This document shows, in pieces, positions 31,824 to 41,400 of a stretch of DNA of 64,000 nt. The DNA is from Mucilaginibacter sp. UBA5151. GTDB lineage: Bacteria > Bacteroidota > Bacteroidia > Sphingobacteriales > Sphingobacteriaceae. The DNA is taken from assembly GCA_002413785.1 (NCBI GenBank), contig DHXR01000047.1, forward strand, positions 61,172 through 125,171. The letters are read 5' to 3'. The notes under the pieces are model-generated. The model searched no databases and had not been told where the DNA came from. It saw only the letters and a list, made by a program, of their open reading frames with translations. Each line of letters begins with the position of its first letter. Positions within the stretch are counted from its first letter, which is position 1. Made by a program: the position numbers and the translations under genes.

Positions 31824-33299
31824 TTATTTGTTTCTGAAACCTTCGGCTATTTTGTATCTTTTGGTATAAAAATCAGCTTCCAGTTGTTTTATCCAAAAGC
31901 TGCGTGTGAAAATAAATATAAGCGCTGTAATGGCTATTAAGGCTAAGCCAATATCGGCATGGTGAAGCAATGCGAACGGCCCGTAAAGTATATAAGGAGC
32001 TATCAGCAGGGGGAACGATAATATCCATTGGTTGCCGCTTACCCCTTCCCAATTAAATGCCGCCCCTTTTGAAAGGTCGATACGTTTATAATTGCGGTTG
32101 GCAAAAAACAGCACCAGGGTGGTGTTAACACCAATATTCCATAAAAACATAATGAAATGGACCATCAAAATGTGCCAGCCAAAATAAACATAGGGTGTTG
32201 TCAGCAGGAAAAATCCAGTTGAGATGATGGTAAACAGCAAATACTTGGCTTTTAAAAAGTCGGTAAAGGTTATTTTATTAACCAGCAAGCCATCGAAATG
32301 CGAAGCCTGCCAGCTAAACATAAACTGACCATAGTTAATGATAAAAATACCGGTCATAAACATGCCCACGAATATTTTCCAGCCTTCGCCATAGTGAGAG
32401 TTGGTATAAAAAATCAATCCGTAAAGCATAATAAACAGGCCCATTATCAAAGCCGACCGTGAACGTTTATTACGAAGCACAAGTTTGATCTCGTTGGCGG
32501 CAAGGTCCCCAACGCTGCCAAATCGGCTCAGCAAAGGGTATTCGGTACTGCTTTTGTACTTGGCCGCTTTGCGCGAACCGAGTTCTTCCAGATAGAGGTT
32601 TTGTTTGAGATATAAAAAGTTGAGGTAATACATCAGTGCCCCAAGCAAAACAGGCAAAAGGGCCAATGTGGGCTTACTGATCAAATGACCAAAAAACAAA
32701 TAAGATATGTTGCGTAAGGAGTATAAATGCAGGTAAAAATCGCCTAAGCCGATCAGCATAATCACCGTCGCCGAAATCAAAAATACCCAGCCGTTAAGGT
32801 TTGACTTCCGCTTGATGTACAGTGCCAGGTAATTATTGAATACGGTAAGGCCTGCAAGTGAAACGATAAAAGCGAGCGTGGCTATTGCACCTGAATCCGG
32901 GGCGATGATCTTAATGACAAAGGGCACAAAAAGAATAAAGGGCCATAAGTTGAATACCGATAACAAAGCGGTAAATGCAAGGTAGCCGATAAGCGAATTG
33001 CGCTTAACCGGCAGCTGCAAATAAGGCTGAACACGTAGCGTTGGCAGCTCCTGCAATTGCAAACGCATAAACAAGTCCGACAAATAATATAAAAGGATTA
33101 TCCCGCAGAAAGAAACAACAATATCCTGTTTCGGAAAAATGACTTCGATAAGTTTATTGAGGAAAAATCCCAGAAAAAGGACATTGAGTAACAGGTATAA
33201 GATCAGGATACCCATCATTATACGTATGGCAATGCTTTTTCCTGTGTTTTTTGATCGCCAGAATGCTTTTAACTCGTGCCGTATGAAAGTTGTTGTCAT
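31824..33299 (-). CDS. DUF5687 ABC exporter permease
   Basis: A 491-residue membrane protein with about twelve hydrophobic segments and the DUF5687 N-terminus FIRHELKAFWRSKNTGKSIA. DUF5687 is an ABC-2-like permease family found in Bacteroidetes, always beside an ATPase as here. The ATG at 33299 begins a short cytoplasmic amphipathic segment. It is transcribed first in the two-gene unit. The 165-base region upstream, toward rarA, contains only an AT-rich run with repeated TTCGATATT words. Confidence 0.85.
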   Translation of the reverse strand: MTTTFIRHELKAFWRSKNTGKSIAIRIMMGILILYLLLNVLFLGFFLNKLIEVIFPKQDIVVSFCGIILLYYLSDLFMRLQLQELPTLRVQPYLQLPVKRNSLIGYLAFTALLSVFNLWPFILFVPFVIKIIAPDSGAIATLAFIVSLAGLTVFNNYLALYIKRKSNLNGWVFLISATVIMLIGLGDFYLHLYSLRNISYLFFGHLISKPTLALLPVLLGALMYYLNFLYLKQNLYLEELGSRKAAKYKSSTEYPLLSRFGSVGDLAANEIKLVLRNKRSRSALIMGLFIMLYGLIFYTNSHYGEGWKIFVGMFMTGIFIINYGQFMFSWQASHFDGLLVNKITFTDFLKAKYLLFTIISTGFFLLTTPYVYFGWHILMVHFIMFLWNIGVNTTLVLFFANRNYKRIDLSKGAAFNWEGVSGNQWILSFPLLIAPYILYGPFALLHHADIGLALIAITALIFIFTRSFWIKQLEADFYTKRYKIAEGFRNK

Positions 33300-33465
33300 G
33301 AACAGGCTTTAGATATTATTAATTTATGTAATGATACTTAAAAAATCAATCAGTGCTGCTTTCAACATTCGATATTCATTATTCAGTGTTCGATATTTTT
33401 AGCAATTCCCCTTTTGCGCCACCGCTAAAGCTAAGGCGGCACGCGGTAAGGGCTTAGGATGCTCG

Positions 33466-34746
33466 CTAATACTTATACCTGTCGCCCCAAAGTTTCTTTA
33501 ATTTCTCTTTTGACTCCTGCTCGCGGGCATTGTTACCGGGGTTATACAGTTTTGTCCCTTTTATTTCGGCCGGTAAAAAATCAAGGTCTGTAAAATTACC
33601 TTCGTAGCTGTGGGCATATTTGTAATCTTTCCCGTAGCCGAGGTTTTTCATCAGTTTGGTAGGCGCGTTCCGCAGGTGCAGGGGGACGGGCAGGTCGCCG
33701 GTTTGGCGCACCAGGTCCATTGCCGCCCCGATGGCAGTTGTAGCTGAATTACTTTTTGCCGAAGTAGCCAGGTAAATGGCCGTTTGCGATAAAATAAGTT
33801 GTGATTCGGGCATGCCGATCATATTTACCGCGTTAAAACAACTTTGGGCCAGCAAAAGCGCATTGGGGTTGGCATTGCCAATATCTTCAGAGGCTAAAAT
33901 AAGCATGCGCCGGGCTATAAACAGCGGGTCCTCGCCGCCGCTGATCATCCGCGCAAGCCAGTAAACGGCACCGTTAGGGTCGCTGCCGCGCATGGATTTA
34001 ATGAAAGCCGAAATAATATCATAATGCTGCTCGCCTGCCTTATCGTACAGGGCCATGTTTTGCTGTACATGCTCCAAAACAGCTTTGTTGGTGATCACTA
34101 TCTTTTTACTGTCGAAGGCATTTACCAGCAATTCAAAAATATTGAGCAGTTTTCGGGCATCCCCGCCGGATAGGCGAAGCAGGGCCTCGTTTTCTTTGAT
34201 GTCGATATTTTTGGTGCGAAGAACCTCATCTTCCTTTTTTGATTTTTCCAGCAAAATGATCAGGTCGTCTTCGTTTAAAGGTTGCAGGATATACACATGA
34301 CAGCGTGAAAGCAAAGCCGAGATCACCTCAAATGAGGGGTTTTCGGTAGTGGCGCCGATAAGGGTTACAATGCCCCGCTCCACCGCGCCCAATAAGGAAT
34401 CCTGTTGTGATTTGGAGAAGCGGTGAATTTCATCAATAAACAATACGGGCAGGGTATGGCCCTCCGCTTTTAGCAGGGATGCTTTTTCAATAACATCGCG
34501 CACGTCTTTCACACCCGAGTTAACGGCGCTTAAAGAAAAAAAGGGCCTGTCAAGCTGTTGCGAAATAATGTAGGCCAGGGTTGTTTTCCCCACACCCGGC
34601 GGACCCCAAAAGATCATAGAAGGCAGGTTATGCGATTCTATAGCTTTGCGCAATACCGCGCCCGGCCCCACCAAATGTTTCTGACCTACATAATCATCCA
34701 GGTTTTTTGGGCGCATGCGCTCGGCTAATGGCGGCAGGTTGTTCAT
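33466..34746 (-). CDS. rarA: Replication-associated recombination protein A (AAA+ ATPase)
   Basis: A 426-residue clamp-loader-like AAA+ ATPase (RarA/MgsA) that acts at stalled replication forks. It has LAERMRPKNLDDYVGQKHLVG, Walker A GPPGVGKTT, Walker B LFIDEIHRFSKSQQD, sensor 1 GATTENPSFEV, and the C-terminal tetramerisation region with SLARMISGGEDP-like WLARMISGGEDPLFIARR and EDIGNANPNALL. The ATG at 34746 (MNNLPPLAERM) is the family start; the longer frame to 34851 adds an unrelated leader antisense to a pseudogene region. Confidence 0.95.
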   Translation of the reverse strand: MNNLPPLAERMRPKNLDDYVGQKHLVGPGAVLRKAIESHNLPSMIFWGPPGVGKTTLAYIISQQLDRPFFSLSAVNSGVKDVRDVIEKASLLKAEGHTLPVLFIDEIHRFSKSQQDSLLGAVERGIVTLIGATTENPSFEVISALLSRCHVYILQPLNEDDLIILLEKSKKEDEVLRTKNIDIKENEALLRLSGGDARKLLNIFELLVNAFDSKKIVITNKAVLEHVQQNMALYDKAGEQHYDIISAFIKSMRGSDPNGAVYWLARMISGGEDPLFIARRMLILASEDIGNANPNALLLAQSCFNAVNMIGMPESQLILSQTAIYLATSAKSNSATTAIGAAMDLVRQTGDLPVPLHLRNAPTKLMKNLGYGKDYKYAHSYEGNFTDLDFLPAEIKGTKLYNPGNNAREQESKEKLKKLWGDRYKY

Positions 34747-34835
34747 TCCGTAAATTTCTAAAATTAAATGCGAAATCCTAACCGAAATGGTCGCTAAAAT
34801 TGAAGACGGAACACGTTTAATTGAAAGGTGGCTGA

Positions 34836-35207
34836 ATAGCAAAAAAAACAATATATATACGTTACCTGGCCGAAGCCATATTAAGCGGGCAAATCAATTT
34901 ATTTGAACTGGAGGAATTGCCTGATGACATAGTCCGGGCAAAATTAACCGCCCTTAAAGGTATAGGCAACTGGACTGCCGACGTTTACCTGATGTTTGTT
35001 TTACAGCATCCCGATGTGTTCCCCATCGGCGACCTGGCGGCGGTAAATGCTTTAAAGCGGGTGAAAAATTTAGCTGTCAACCCCACAAAAGATGAAATGT
35101 TAGCCATCGCTGCCGACTGGGAACCCAACCGCACCATCGCTACCATGCTGTTATGGCATTTTTATTTATCATCGCCCAAAAAAAGCGGAACACAACTTAA
35201 TAGATAA
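34836..35207 (+). pseudogene. 5'-truncated AlkA-type 3-methyladenine DNA glycosylase
   Basis: The frame is open from 34836 (a TGA precedes it) with no suitable start. It encodes RYLAEAILSGQINLFELEEL, then LTALKGIGNWTADVYLMF and VFPIGDLAAVNALKRV. These are the helix-hairpin-helix and catalytic-Asp part of HhH-GPD glycosylases. About 100 N-terminal residues, including the base-recognition region, are missing upstream, where the rarA start now lies. The 3' end overlaps the convergent T9SS gene by 11 bases. A short expressed form from the ATG at 34926 is possible but unlikely to be active. Confidence 0.75.
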
Positions 35208-38200
35208 TGGTCACTGATCCGCTAAACTTCTGTGTGCCGTTTTTAACGGTAACGATATAGTAATACACAGCGGCTGGTAATTTCTTGGCATTGTACTCTC
35301 CATTCCAGGGCGTGCCATAGCCTTGGCTGTTAAAAATCAGGTTCCCGTAACGGGTAAATACCTTAACCGAAACAGTTGGATCATTATCCAGCCCTTCAAT
35401 CACCCAGGTATCATTTATGCCGTCGCCATTCGGGGTAAATGCATTGGGGATATATACATTGGGGCATTGGTCGGCTACTTTTATCTGCTGGCTTACCTGG
35501 CAGCCATTGACATCGGTTACGGTTAAACTTACCGTTTGGGGCTGGCTGACCTGGTATGTTTGTCCGCCTGGTGTACCGTTCCAGGCGTATTGGGCAAATC
35601 CCGGCGGGGCGCTTAGGGTAATCACTTGTTTTTTATAAGCGCAAACAGAGGTATCATTTACACTGAATACCGGGTTGGGTAAAAAGGCAACGGTAATACT
35701 GGTGTCGGCGAGGCAGCCGGCTGCAGAAGTTACCGTTGCGGTGTAATTACCCGGAGTAGTCACGCTGATCTGGTCCGTAGTTTCCCCGGTGGACCATTTA
35801 ACAGTACCACCCTTATAATGTGCCAGCAGGCCGATAGTTTGGCCCTCGCAAATGGTTGTATTTACTATTTTTTCGATACTTACGGTTGGCGGCGGGTTGA
35901 AGGCTATTGAAGAAACGGCTGATGTTTGCGAGCAGGTTGTGCCATCCGTATTTACCGTATTGTTCACGATGGAAACGGTATAGTTGCCCGCGATATTGGT
36001 TGTTATGGAATTTTGATTGGCATCTGCTGTTAGCAACACATTATCCTTGTACCAGTTAATAGTATAATCAGGATCAACCGGTGCGGAGATGGCAAGCGTG
36101 GCATTGTCGCCGATGCAATAGGCGGGTTTATCAGTAGTGATCACTGGTATAGGTAATGTGATAAAGTTTACCTGGATTTCTTTTGATGGCACCCAGCTAT
36201 TCTGGCATGCGCTTACCTCCACTTTGTATTTGCCGGGCTGAGTGACGAATAATGCAGCAGTAACATCCCCGGTTAGGATTCCATCCTTATACCAGCGGAA
36301 TTGATAATTGGGACTACCCACCACATTCAACGTGAGCGGTGTGCCTGTACAATATTGCAATACATTGGGGTAGTTAAAGGTAAACATAGGTGAGGGGGTA
36401 AAGGCCAGCTGAAAGGGCGCTGAGGTTTGCGTGCAATTGGCGATATTACTGTTTATTACAACAGTATAGCTCCCTGCATTAATGTCTTTTATGGTGGTTA
36501 AGTTATTGTCGTTTGCCAACAGGTTACCGTTGCGGTACCAGTTGATGGTATAAGCGGGATCGGCAGGCACATTTACCGTAAGCGCGGCGGTATCTTCTGC
36601 ACAATAAAGAGATTTATCAGCTGAGATCTGCGGAACAGGCAGGTTGATCAGATCCACTTCCACTTCTTTTGATGGCACCCAGCTATTGGTACAAGCGCTC
36701 ACCTCCACCTTATACTTGCCAGTTTTGGTAACGATGCAGGAGGATGTGGTATTACCGTTTAAAACACCATTGGTGTACCATTGGTAATAATATGAAGGGC
36801 TGTAAGTTACCTTTAGCGTGGTTTGTGTACTATCGCAATATTGCAACTTTTGGGGGTAATTGAAGGTGAAAACAGGGCCTGCGATAACACTTACTTTTAA
36901 ATGGTTACTCTCGATGTGGATAGCTTCGCATGGATCGTATATGACAGCGTTATAGTCACCGGTAGCGGTTATGACAAGGGTGTCCTTACTTTGACCGGGC
37001 AGTTCGGCACCGTCCTTATACCATTGTATATTGGCATAAGGACTATTTACATTTGCGGAGAGCGGACTGAGCGCACAAACCTGCATTTGCGAAAGCGTAT
37101 CAGGTTGATTACTGAACGAGATAAGCTTTTGTTGCTGATTGTTAAAGTATTTGGCGTAATCAGGTTTAAGTAGATATAAACCATCGTTAGCGGCAAGCCA
37201 CACGCCGTTTTCACATATAGGCTGAAAATCAGGCACAGCATTCACACAAATATCGTTTATAACAGTGCTGCCCAGTTCGTCGTCATGAAATAATGCAAAC
37301 TTACCCGGGTATAAACCACCTGGTACGTATATTGAACTGCTAAAATAAAATCCAGTATCCGTCCCGATAAGCAGATTTTCTTTTATTAACCCGGAATCGT
37401 AATTATTATTAAAGCCGGTAAGGCCCATAATATCGGTAATCTTATTTACTTTTATCCCGTTTAAATACTGGGACCATACGTCAGCAGTGATATTATTCCA
37501 GCTGTTGGCTGCCTCAGTTTGGAACATTCCCTTTTCACTTCCCCAAAAATAATCAGCCCAATAACCGTTGTCGTAAAATAGAACGCCATTGTTTAAGGCA
37601 AATACCGTATTAACATTGTTGCCGAATATATTATTACCTTCCCAAATGTAACTGCATACCAACGGACCGGTGTAGGTATAGATGTTGCTGGTGTTATATA
37701 TCACAGGCATGTAATGCGTTGCACTGTTTGCCCAGCCGCTTGCATCACCACCTGTACTATCTTTATAGGTTTCAGAGCGGTAGGTCGACTCGAAGATCCT
37801 GCTATTGGCAATCTTCGAATTCGTGGCATAGACGCCTGTATCCGGAAGGAAGCCGAGTGTTTGCGTTTGGACGTTAAATGTTCGTACACCCTTGTTAGTA
37901 CCGATTATCATTTCACCCCTTGAGGTGCTGGAATCCATGTTCCATCCCAGGTCAACCCCAATAGAGTTTACGATGCCCGGTATCCCATCGCTGCTGCCTA
38001 TTACACGGAAGGTTCCGTTTGCACACTCAATAACATTGCTTGAATTGGTGGCAACGAATACCGTATCAGCGCTATGGCCTATTATATCAACAAACTGAAA
38101 ACTTTTGTATGCGTTGAATTTTGAGCTATAATCGTCGATAGCCAGGGTGAGGCTGTTTACCCGGTATATCGTGTTGTTTTGACCAAGTACCCATAAATAA

Positions 38201-38355
38201 ATATCATGAAAATCCCGTTTTACTTTAAGGATTTTTTGCCCGTTCAGTAAATGTGCATTCAAATGAAATTCTACATCCTGTTGCTGGCTGTAAGCGCTAT
38301 TTATGATAAATACCGTCAATATGGAAAAAACCAGCCGACAAATCCGTTTATGCAT
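35197..38355 (-). CDS. Large secreted protein with T9SS type B sorting domain and Ig-like repeats
   Basis: A 1052-residue protein. The signal peptide is residues 1-23 (FIINSAYS before QQQD). The N-terminal half has propeller-like repeats (FYDNGYWADYFWG, GVWLAANDGLYLLKP) resembling two-component-type beta-propellers. Residues about 400-960 are Ig-like/PKD-type domains including a tandem duplication (each copy has an FTFNYP start and NSWVPSKE). The last about 85 residues are a gliding-motility-associated C-terminal domain: YIPNAFTPNGDGINDTW, VFTRYGNLIF and SGSVTIIY. The cargo is exported by the type IX system and attached to the surface. The function is probably adhesive but unproven. Confidence 0.9.
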   Translation of the reverse strand: MHKRICRLVFSILTVFIINSAYSQQQDVEFHLNAHLLNGQKILKVKRDFHDIYLWVLGQNNTIYRVNSLTLAIDDYSSKFNAYKSFQFVDIIGHSADTVFVATNSSNVIECANGTFRVIGSSDGIPGIVNSIGVDLGWNMDSSTSRGEMIIGTNKGVRTFNVQTQTLGFLPDTGVYATNSKIANSRIFESTYRSETYKDSTGGDASGWANSATHYMPVIYNTSNIYTYTGPLVCSYIWEGNNIFGNNVNTVFALNNGVLFYDNGYWADYFWGSEKGMFQTEAANSWNNITADVWSQYLNGIKVNKITDIMGLTGFNNNYDSGLIKENLLIGTDTGFYFSSSIYVPGGLYPGKFALFHDDELGSTVINDICVNAVPDFQPICENGVWLAANDGLYLLKPDYAKYFNNQQQKLISFSNQPDTLSQMQVCALSPLSANVNSPYANIQWYKDGAELPGQSKDTLVITATGDYNAVIYDPCEAIHIESNHLKVSVIAGPVFTFNYPQKLQYCDSTQTTLKVTYSPSYYYQWYTNGVLNGNTTSSCIVTKTGKYKVEVSACTNSWVPSKEVEVDLINLPVPQISADKSLYCAEDTAALTVNVPADPAYTINWYRNGNLLANDNNLTTIKDINAGSYTVVINSNIANCTQTSAPFQLAFTPSPMFTFNYPNVLQYCTGTPLTLNVVGSPNYQFRWYKDGILTGDVTAALFVTQPGKYKVEVSACQNSWVPSKEIQVNFITLPIPVITTDKPAYCIGDNATLAISAPVDPDYTINWYKDNVLLTADANQNSITTNIAGNYTVSIVNNTVNTDGTTCSQTSAVSSIAFNPPPTVSIEKIVNTTICEGQTIGLLAHYKGGTVKWSTGETTDQISVTTPGNYTATVTSAAGCLADTSITVAFLPNPVFSVNDTSVCAYKKQVITLSAPPGFAQYAWNGTPGGQTYQVSQPQTVSLTVTDVNGCQVSQQIKVADQCPNVYIPNAFTPNGDGINDTWVIEGLDNDPTVSVKVFTRYGNLIFNSQGYGTPWNGEYNAKKLPAAVYYYIVTVKNGTQKFSGSVTIIY

Positions 38356-38530
38356 GCGTGACAGACAAAAGGTTGACTAATGTAATCGAAAATTTGGAAT
38401 ACGAAAGAATAAATTTGAACTTCAGGCAAAAGGATCCTGCAACGCCGCAGGCTAACGTTATGCATCCGCGTGGCGCAGATCGTTTTTTTGTCGCTGTTTA
38501 ACCTTTTCCAGACCCAAAAAATCAATTTTA

Positions 38531-38698
38531 CGAGGAGCTAAACGCGTTTAGCCCCTCGTAATTTTTGCAGTTTGAGGAGTTAAATGCGTTTAGCCCCTCG
38601 TAATTTTTGCTTGTTGAGAAGCTAAATGTGTTTAGCCCCTCGTAATTTTTGTGGTTTGAGGAGCTAAACGCGTTTAGCCCCTCGTAATTTCGGGGGCG
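38531..38698. repeat. Four tandem palindromes at an exact 42-bp period
   Basis: Units begin at 38531, 38573, 38615 and 38657. Each holds an almost perfect 28-bp palindrome around TAAACGCGTTTA (GCTAAACGCGTTTAGC core, CGAGG/CCTCG ends) plus a 14-base TAATTTTTG spacer. Differences are mostly C-to-T changes in the left arm, several of which keep G-U pairing in RNA. The period is close to four helical turns. The 694-base gap (38356-39049) otherwise holds a CCCCGCATGCGGGG palindrome (38986-38999), the terminator at 38934 and no gene. Confidence 0.9.
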
Positions 38699-38933
38699 GT
38701 AATTTGTTTAAATCATTGTATATCAAACAAATGTAAATAAAATGTCAAAGAAAGGCAGTAAAGCGGCCAAAAAAACGGGGTATAAAATAATTTTGTGTGA
38801 TTTTCTGCGGGCAGGTTTTAATACCAGGCGATTAATTCAAATATAATAAATTTTGGTGGGATTTGCAAAAGTGGATCGCGGCTAACCATCGCCATAATGC
38901 GGATATGCTGCGCAGGCAGGGGAATAAATAACA

Positions 38934-38959
38934 AAGCCTGGCGTTCCTTGGCCAGGCTT
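38934..38959 (-). terminator. Hairpin, likely terminator of the 39050-39505 gene
   Basis: AAGCCTGGC (38934-38942) pairs perfectly with GCCAGGCTT (38951-38959). Read on the minus strand it is followed by TGTTATTTATT. It lies about 90 bases past the stop codon. Confidence 0.5.
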
Positions 38960-39049
38960 CGTCTCTTTAACTTGCTTGGGGTTTACCCCGCATGCGGGGC
39001 ACGAGTAGCTTTTGCCCGCTTGACCGGCCCCTCGCGCTTGGTTTGCAGA

Positions 39050-39505
39050 TTAAGTCTCCTTTACAGATGCTATCTTAAAACTCCCTCCTTCTTTCACCAC
39101 GGTTACATGAAGAACCACCTTGATGTCAATCGGGTTACCACCCTGTGTAGTATTATCAATATAAGAAACAATATAGGTATTTTCTTTGTTTCGGTCTTTT
39201 ATAACTGTGACCGTTTTTAAATGTTCAACATATTCATAATCCTCTCCTAGCAGAGGGTCATGATCGAAATCCTCTTCTTTTATTCCATTTATTAGTTTGT
39301 TCGTACAATACTTTCTTTGCAATGAACGTAACTTTTTTATAGGAATTTCACCTTTAGCTGTTGACCAAGCAGCATTATAGGCAATATAAAACTCTTTTAG
39401 CATTTGTATTACTTGATTATCTCCAACATTATTTTGGGCACGAGTACGCCCACCGTTACATAAAAGTATTGTAAGGGTTATAAAAAAATAAATTATAGAT
39501 TTCAT
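39050..39505 (-). CDS. Small secreted protein, DUF3828-like
   Basis: A 151-residue protein with an N-terminal signal peptide (about 1-23, before QNNVGDN). The mature part has KEFYIAYNAAWSTAKGEI, KYCTNKLINGIKE and a beta-rich C-terminus, the pattern of DUF3828 periplasmic proteins (YnjI-type helical plus beta). No catalytic motif is seen. It is isolated between repeat-rich gaps. The function is unknown; the family assignment is moderately sure. Confidence 0.65.
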   Translation of the reverse strand: MKSIIYFFITLTILLCNGGRTRAQNNVGDNQVIQMLKEFYIAYNAAWSTAKGEIPIKKLRSLQRKYCTNKLINGIKEEDFDHDPLLGEDYEYVEHLKTVTVIKDRNKENTYIVSYIDNTTQGGNPIDIKVVLHVTVVKEGGSFKIASVKET

Positions 39506-39629
39506 ATTTTGTGTTTTTTGATTATAGTTTTTTTTGACATTTTATAAATTATTTATTGGACGGGTAATTTAATCGCCAGACCGCCTGAAAATTTCATAAT
39601 GCCGATCACGCTGATACTCCTCCGCTACT

Positions 39630-39932
39630 GCAAGCGTCCTCGCTTGTGGCCCGCATGCCAGGTCGCCAACTTTTATGTATGGACATAGTTATATACAACG
39701 CGGAAACCTGGTATTTAATCAACAATAACTTTAACCATTCCTTTTATCCGGCCAGGTTCTGTTATCCTATAAAGCTTTTCGTTATCACGAACTTATAAAA
39801 TACAAAGCGTCCGGATTATGAAATTTAGTATTAGGATTCATGCCTTAAATGTACAAAATATGATTCTACTTTTAAGATTATCCTGGTTGGTACGCCGCCT
39901 AAAAAACGCGGGCCACAAGCGAGGACGCTTGC
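39630..39932. repeat. Inverted 25-bp repeats bracketing a gene-free segment
   Basis: GCAAGCGTCCTCGCTTGTGG plus CCCGC at 39630-39654 recurs as an exact reverse complement at 39908-39932. Imperfect complementarity continues outward (toward 39603 and 39955). The internal 253 bases contain no gene. This accounts for most of the 458-base gap 39506-39963. It may be a MITE or a dispersed palindrome pair. Confidence 0.7.
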
Positions 39933-39963
39933 GGCAGCGTCAGCAGGGAGGTGCAAAGAATTA

Positions 39964-41349
39964 CTACTCCACGCTTAAATCGCCTTTCTCTGTAATTTTC
40001 TTCATTTTCGCATTTATAAGCTCCATAATGGCTATATTCACAAAGGTTTTACCCGGCATTTCCGTGAGTTTCTTTTTAAACAGGGCGTTCATATATAAAT
40101 CGGCCTGGTCAATATTATCCATAGCAATAAAGTGGCGGCACATCGTAGCATAATAGTCGGCAGCTTCATGTATGTGAAACGTCTTTCTGTCCGGACATAT
40201 ATAGTTCAGATCGCCCTTGCCTTTAAATACGCCGGACACTTCTTCGGGTTTGCCCGAATCGATGAGCAAATTCGCGTATCCAATCTTTGGCAATAAATTA
40301 TCAGGGAACAGTTTGTACATTTCAGTTACCAATTTGTTCTGTTCGTCATACTGTTCACTAAAATTATAACAGGGTATCAGCAAATCATAAAAAGCAGGTT
40401 TATCAGGGTGCTTTTTAATGGCCTTCCTGATACTTTTTATTGCAAGCCCATAGTCTTCACCTTCAATAACCATGTCCCTAAGCAGGTTATACTCTTCTTC
40501 CTGCTCAGCGTTATCGAATGTGGTGTATTCATTTTTCACCTTACCTTTCCTGATTATTTTATAGCCATCGCCAATTGAGGATTTTTCAATTATTTCTTTG
40601 GCTTCGGGTGTCCTGATTAACCCATCGTAAACTTTATTTACCTTCTTCAAAATCCTGGGGTACCGGGCGTAAGCTTCCTCAAGTTCATCAACCAGATCGT
40701 CATATTCAAATTCCCCGTCGTCGTCATAATCCGGGTCATCATCATCAAAATCTTCATCGTCAGAATCCCATTCATCATCCAAAGGGTCCAATACGGTATA
40801 ATTACCCTCACCGGCAGTCCGTTCGAGGGTAGCGGTGACTTGCTTTATTTTGAAAGCATCGTCATCAGGGCCGGGCATATAGCAAGGCATTCCGTCGAAC
40901 CCAAATTCTATTTCCATAAGCTCCACACGGTCATCATCCTCTTCAAGAATAAATTGAGAAACCGAAAAATCACTATGGGGCTTAAAACCATAATCCTCAG
41001 CAAAAGCAATGGCGCCATAAATAATATTATGTGCAGTAACATATTCACACACTATCGATTCGCCGCCGCTATTCTTCAGGTATTCGTAATCCTCCGGTGT
41101 AATATTAAATTCATAAAACGTATCCTTTAGCCCAAGGCAATACATATCAATTAAATACAGCCCAACCGTAAAGCGGCCTGTTTTGTGCATCCGTGCAACC
41201 AAAACATTGCAAATGCCCGCGCTTTCCCATTTTTCACTTACCAGGCATTCAACAACAGGCAGTGCGCGCGCCTGGGTTTTAATATACTTTTCGGGACTTA
41301 ACTGAACCGGGTTTATAGAGACTACTTTCCCTTTTTTGTTTTTTGACAT
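39964..41349 (-). CDS. Acidic TPR-like hypothetical protein
   Basis: A 461-residue cytoplasmic protein without signal or membrane helices. The N-terminal domain (1-about 170) is mixed alpha/beta with VGLYLIDMYCLGLKDTFYEF. A strongly acidic linker (about residues 185-225: WDSDDEDFDDDDPDYDDDGE) leads to a helical C-terminal half with TPR-like spacing (DYGLAIKSIRKAIKKHPDKPAFYDLL). I do not recognise the family. It is divergent from a MntA/HepT pair, with a shared promoter region of only 49 bases, and has a TAATTTTG box 27 bases upstream of its ATG. Confidence 0.7.
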   Translation of the reverse strand: MSKNKKGKVVSINPVQLSPEKYIKTQARALPVVECLVSEKWESAGICNVLVARMHKTGRFTVGLYLIDMYCLGLKDTFYEFNITPEDYEYLKNSGGESIVCEYVTAHNIIYGAIAFAEDYGFKPHSDFSVSQFILEEDDDRVELMEIEFGFDGMPCYMPGPDDDAFKIKQVTATLERTAGEGNYTVLDPLDDEWDSDDEDFDDDDPDYDDDGEFEYDDLVDELEEAYARYPRILKKVNKVYDGLIRTPEAKEIIEKSSIGDGYKIIRKGKVKNEYTTFDNAEQEEEYNLLRDMVIEGEDYGLAIKSIRKAIKKHPDKPAFYDLLIPCYNFSEQYDEQNKLVTEMYKLFPDNLLPKIGYANLLIDSGKPEEVSGVFKGKGDLNYICPDRKTFHIHEAADYYATMCRHFIAMDNIDQADLYMNALFKKKLTEMPGKTFVNIAIMELINAKMKKITEKGDLSVE

Positions 41350-41373
41350 GATACTTTAACGCTGTTGGGCGCC

Positions 41374-41400
41374 GTACAAAATTAGTATATTTGTACAAAT
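41374..41400. promoter_or_regulatory. Divergent promoter region with a palindromic operator candidate
   Basis: On the minus strand TAATTTTG (41377-41384) serves the TPR protein. On the plus strand TATATTTG (41386-41393) serves mntA. Both lie within an inverted repeat GTACAAA-N9-TTTGTAC (41374-41396), and a perfect 12-bp palindrome ATTTGTACAAAT (41389-41400) reaches into the mntA start codon. Plus-strand transcription would start within a few bases of the ATG, so the mRNA could be nearly leaderless. Confidence 0.6.

Noticed and set aside
38531..38698. CRISPR array
   Set aside because: The 42-bp units are continuous palindromes with nearly identical spacers of 14 bases; there are no unique spacers and no cas genes.
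38897..39220. Plus-strand frame of 107 codons before the DUF3828-like gene
   Set aside because: It overlaps the terminator hairpin and the antisense of the 39050-39505 gene, with no domain.
39818..40153. Plus-strand frame of 111 codons near the 25-bp inverted repeat
   Set aside because: It is composed of the repeat arm plus antisense of the acidic TPR gene.
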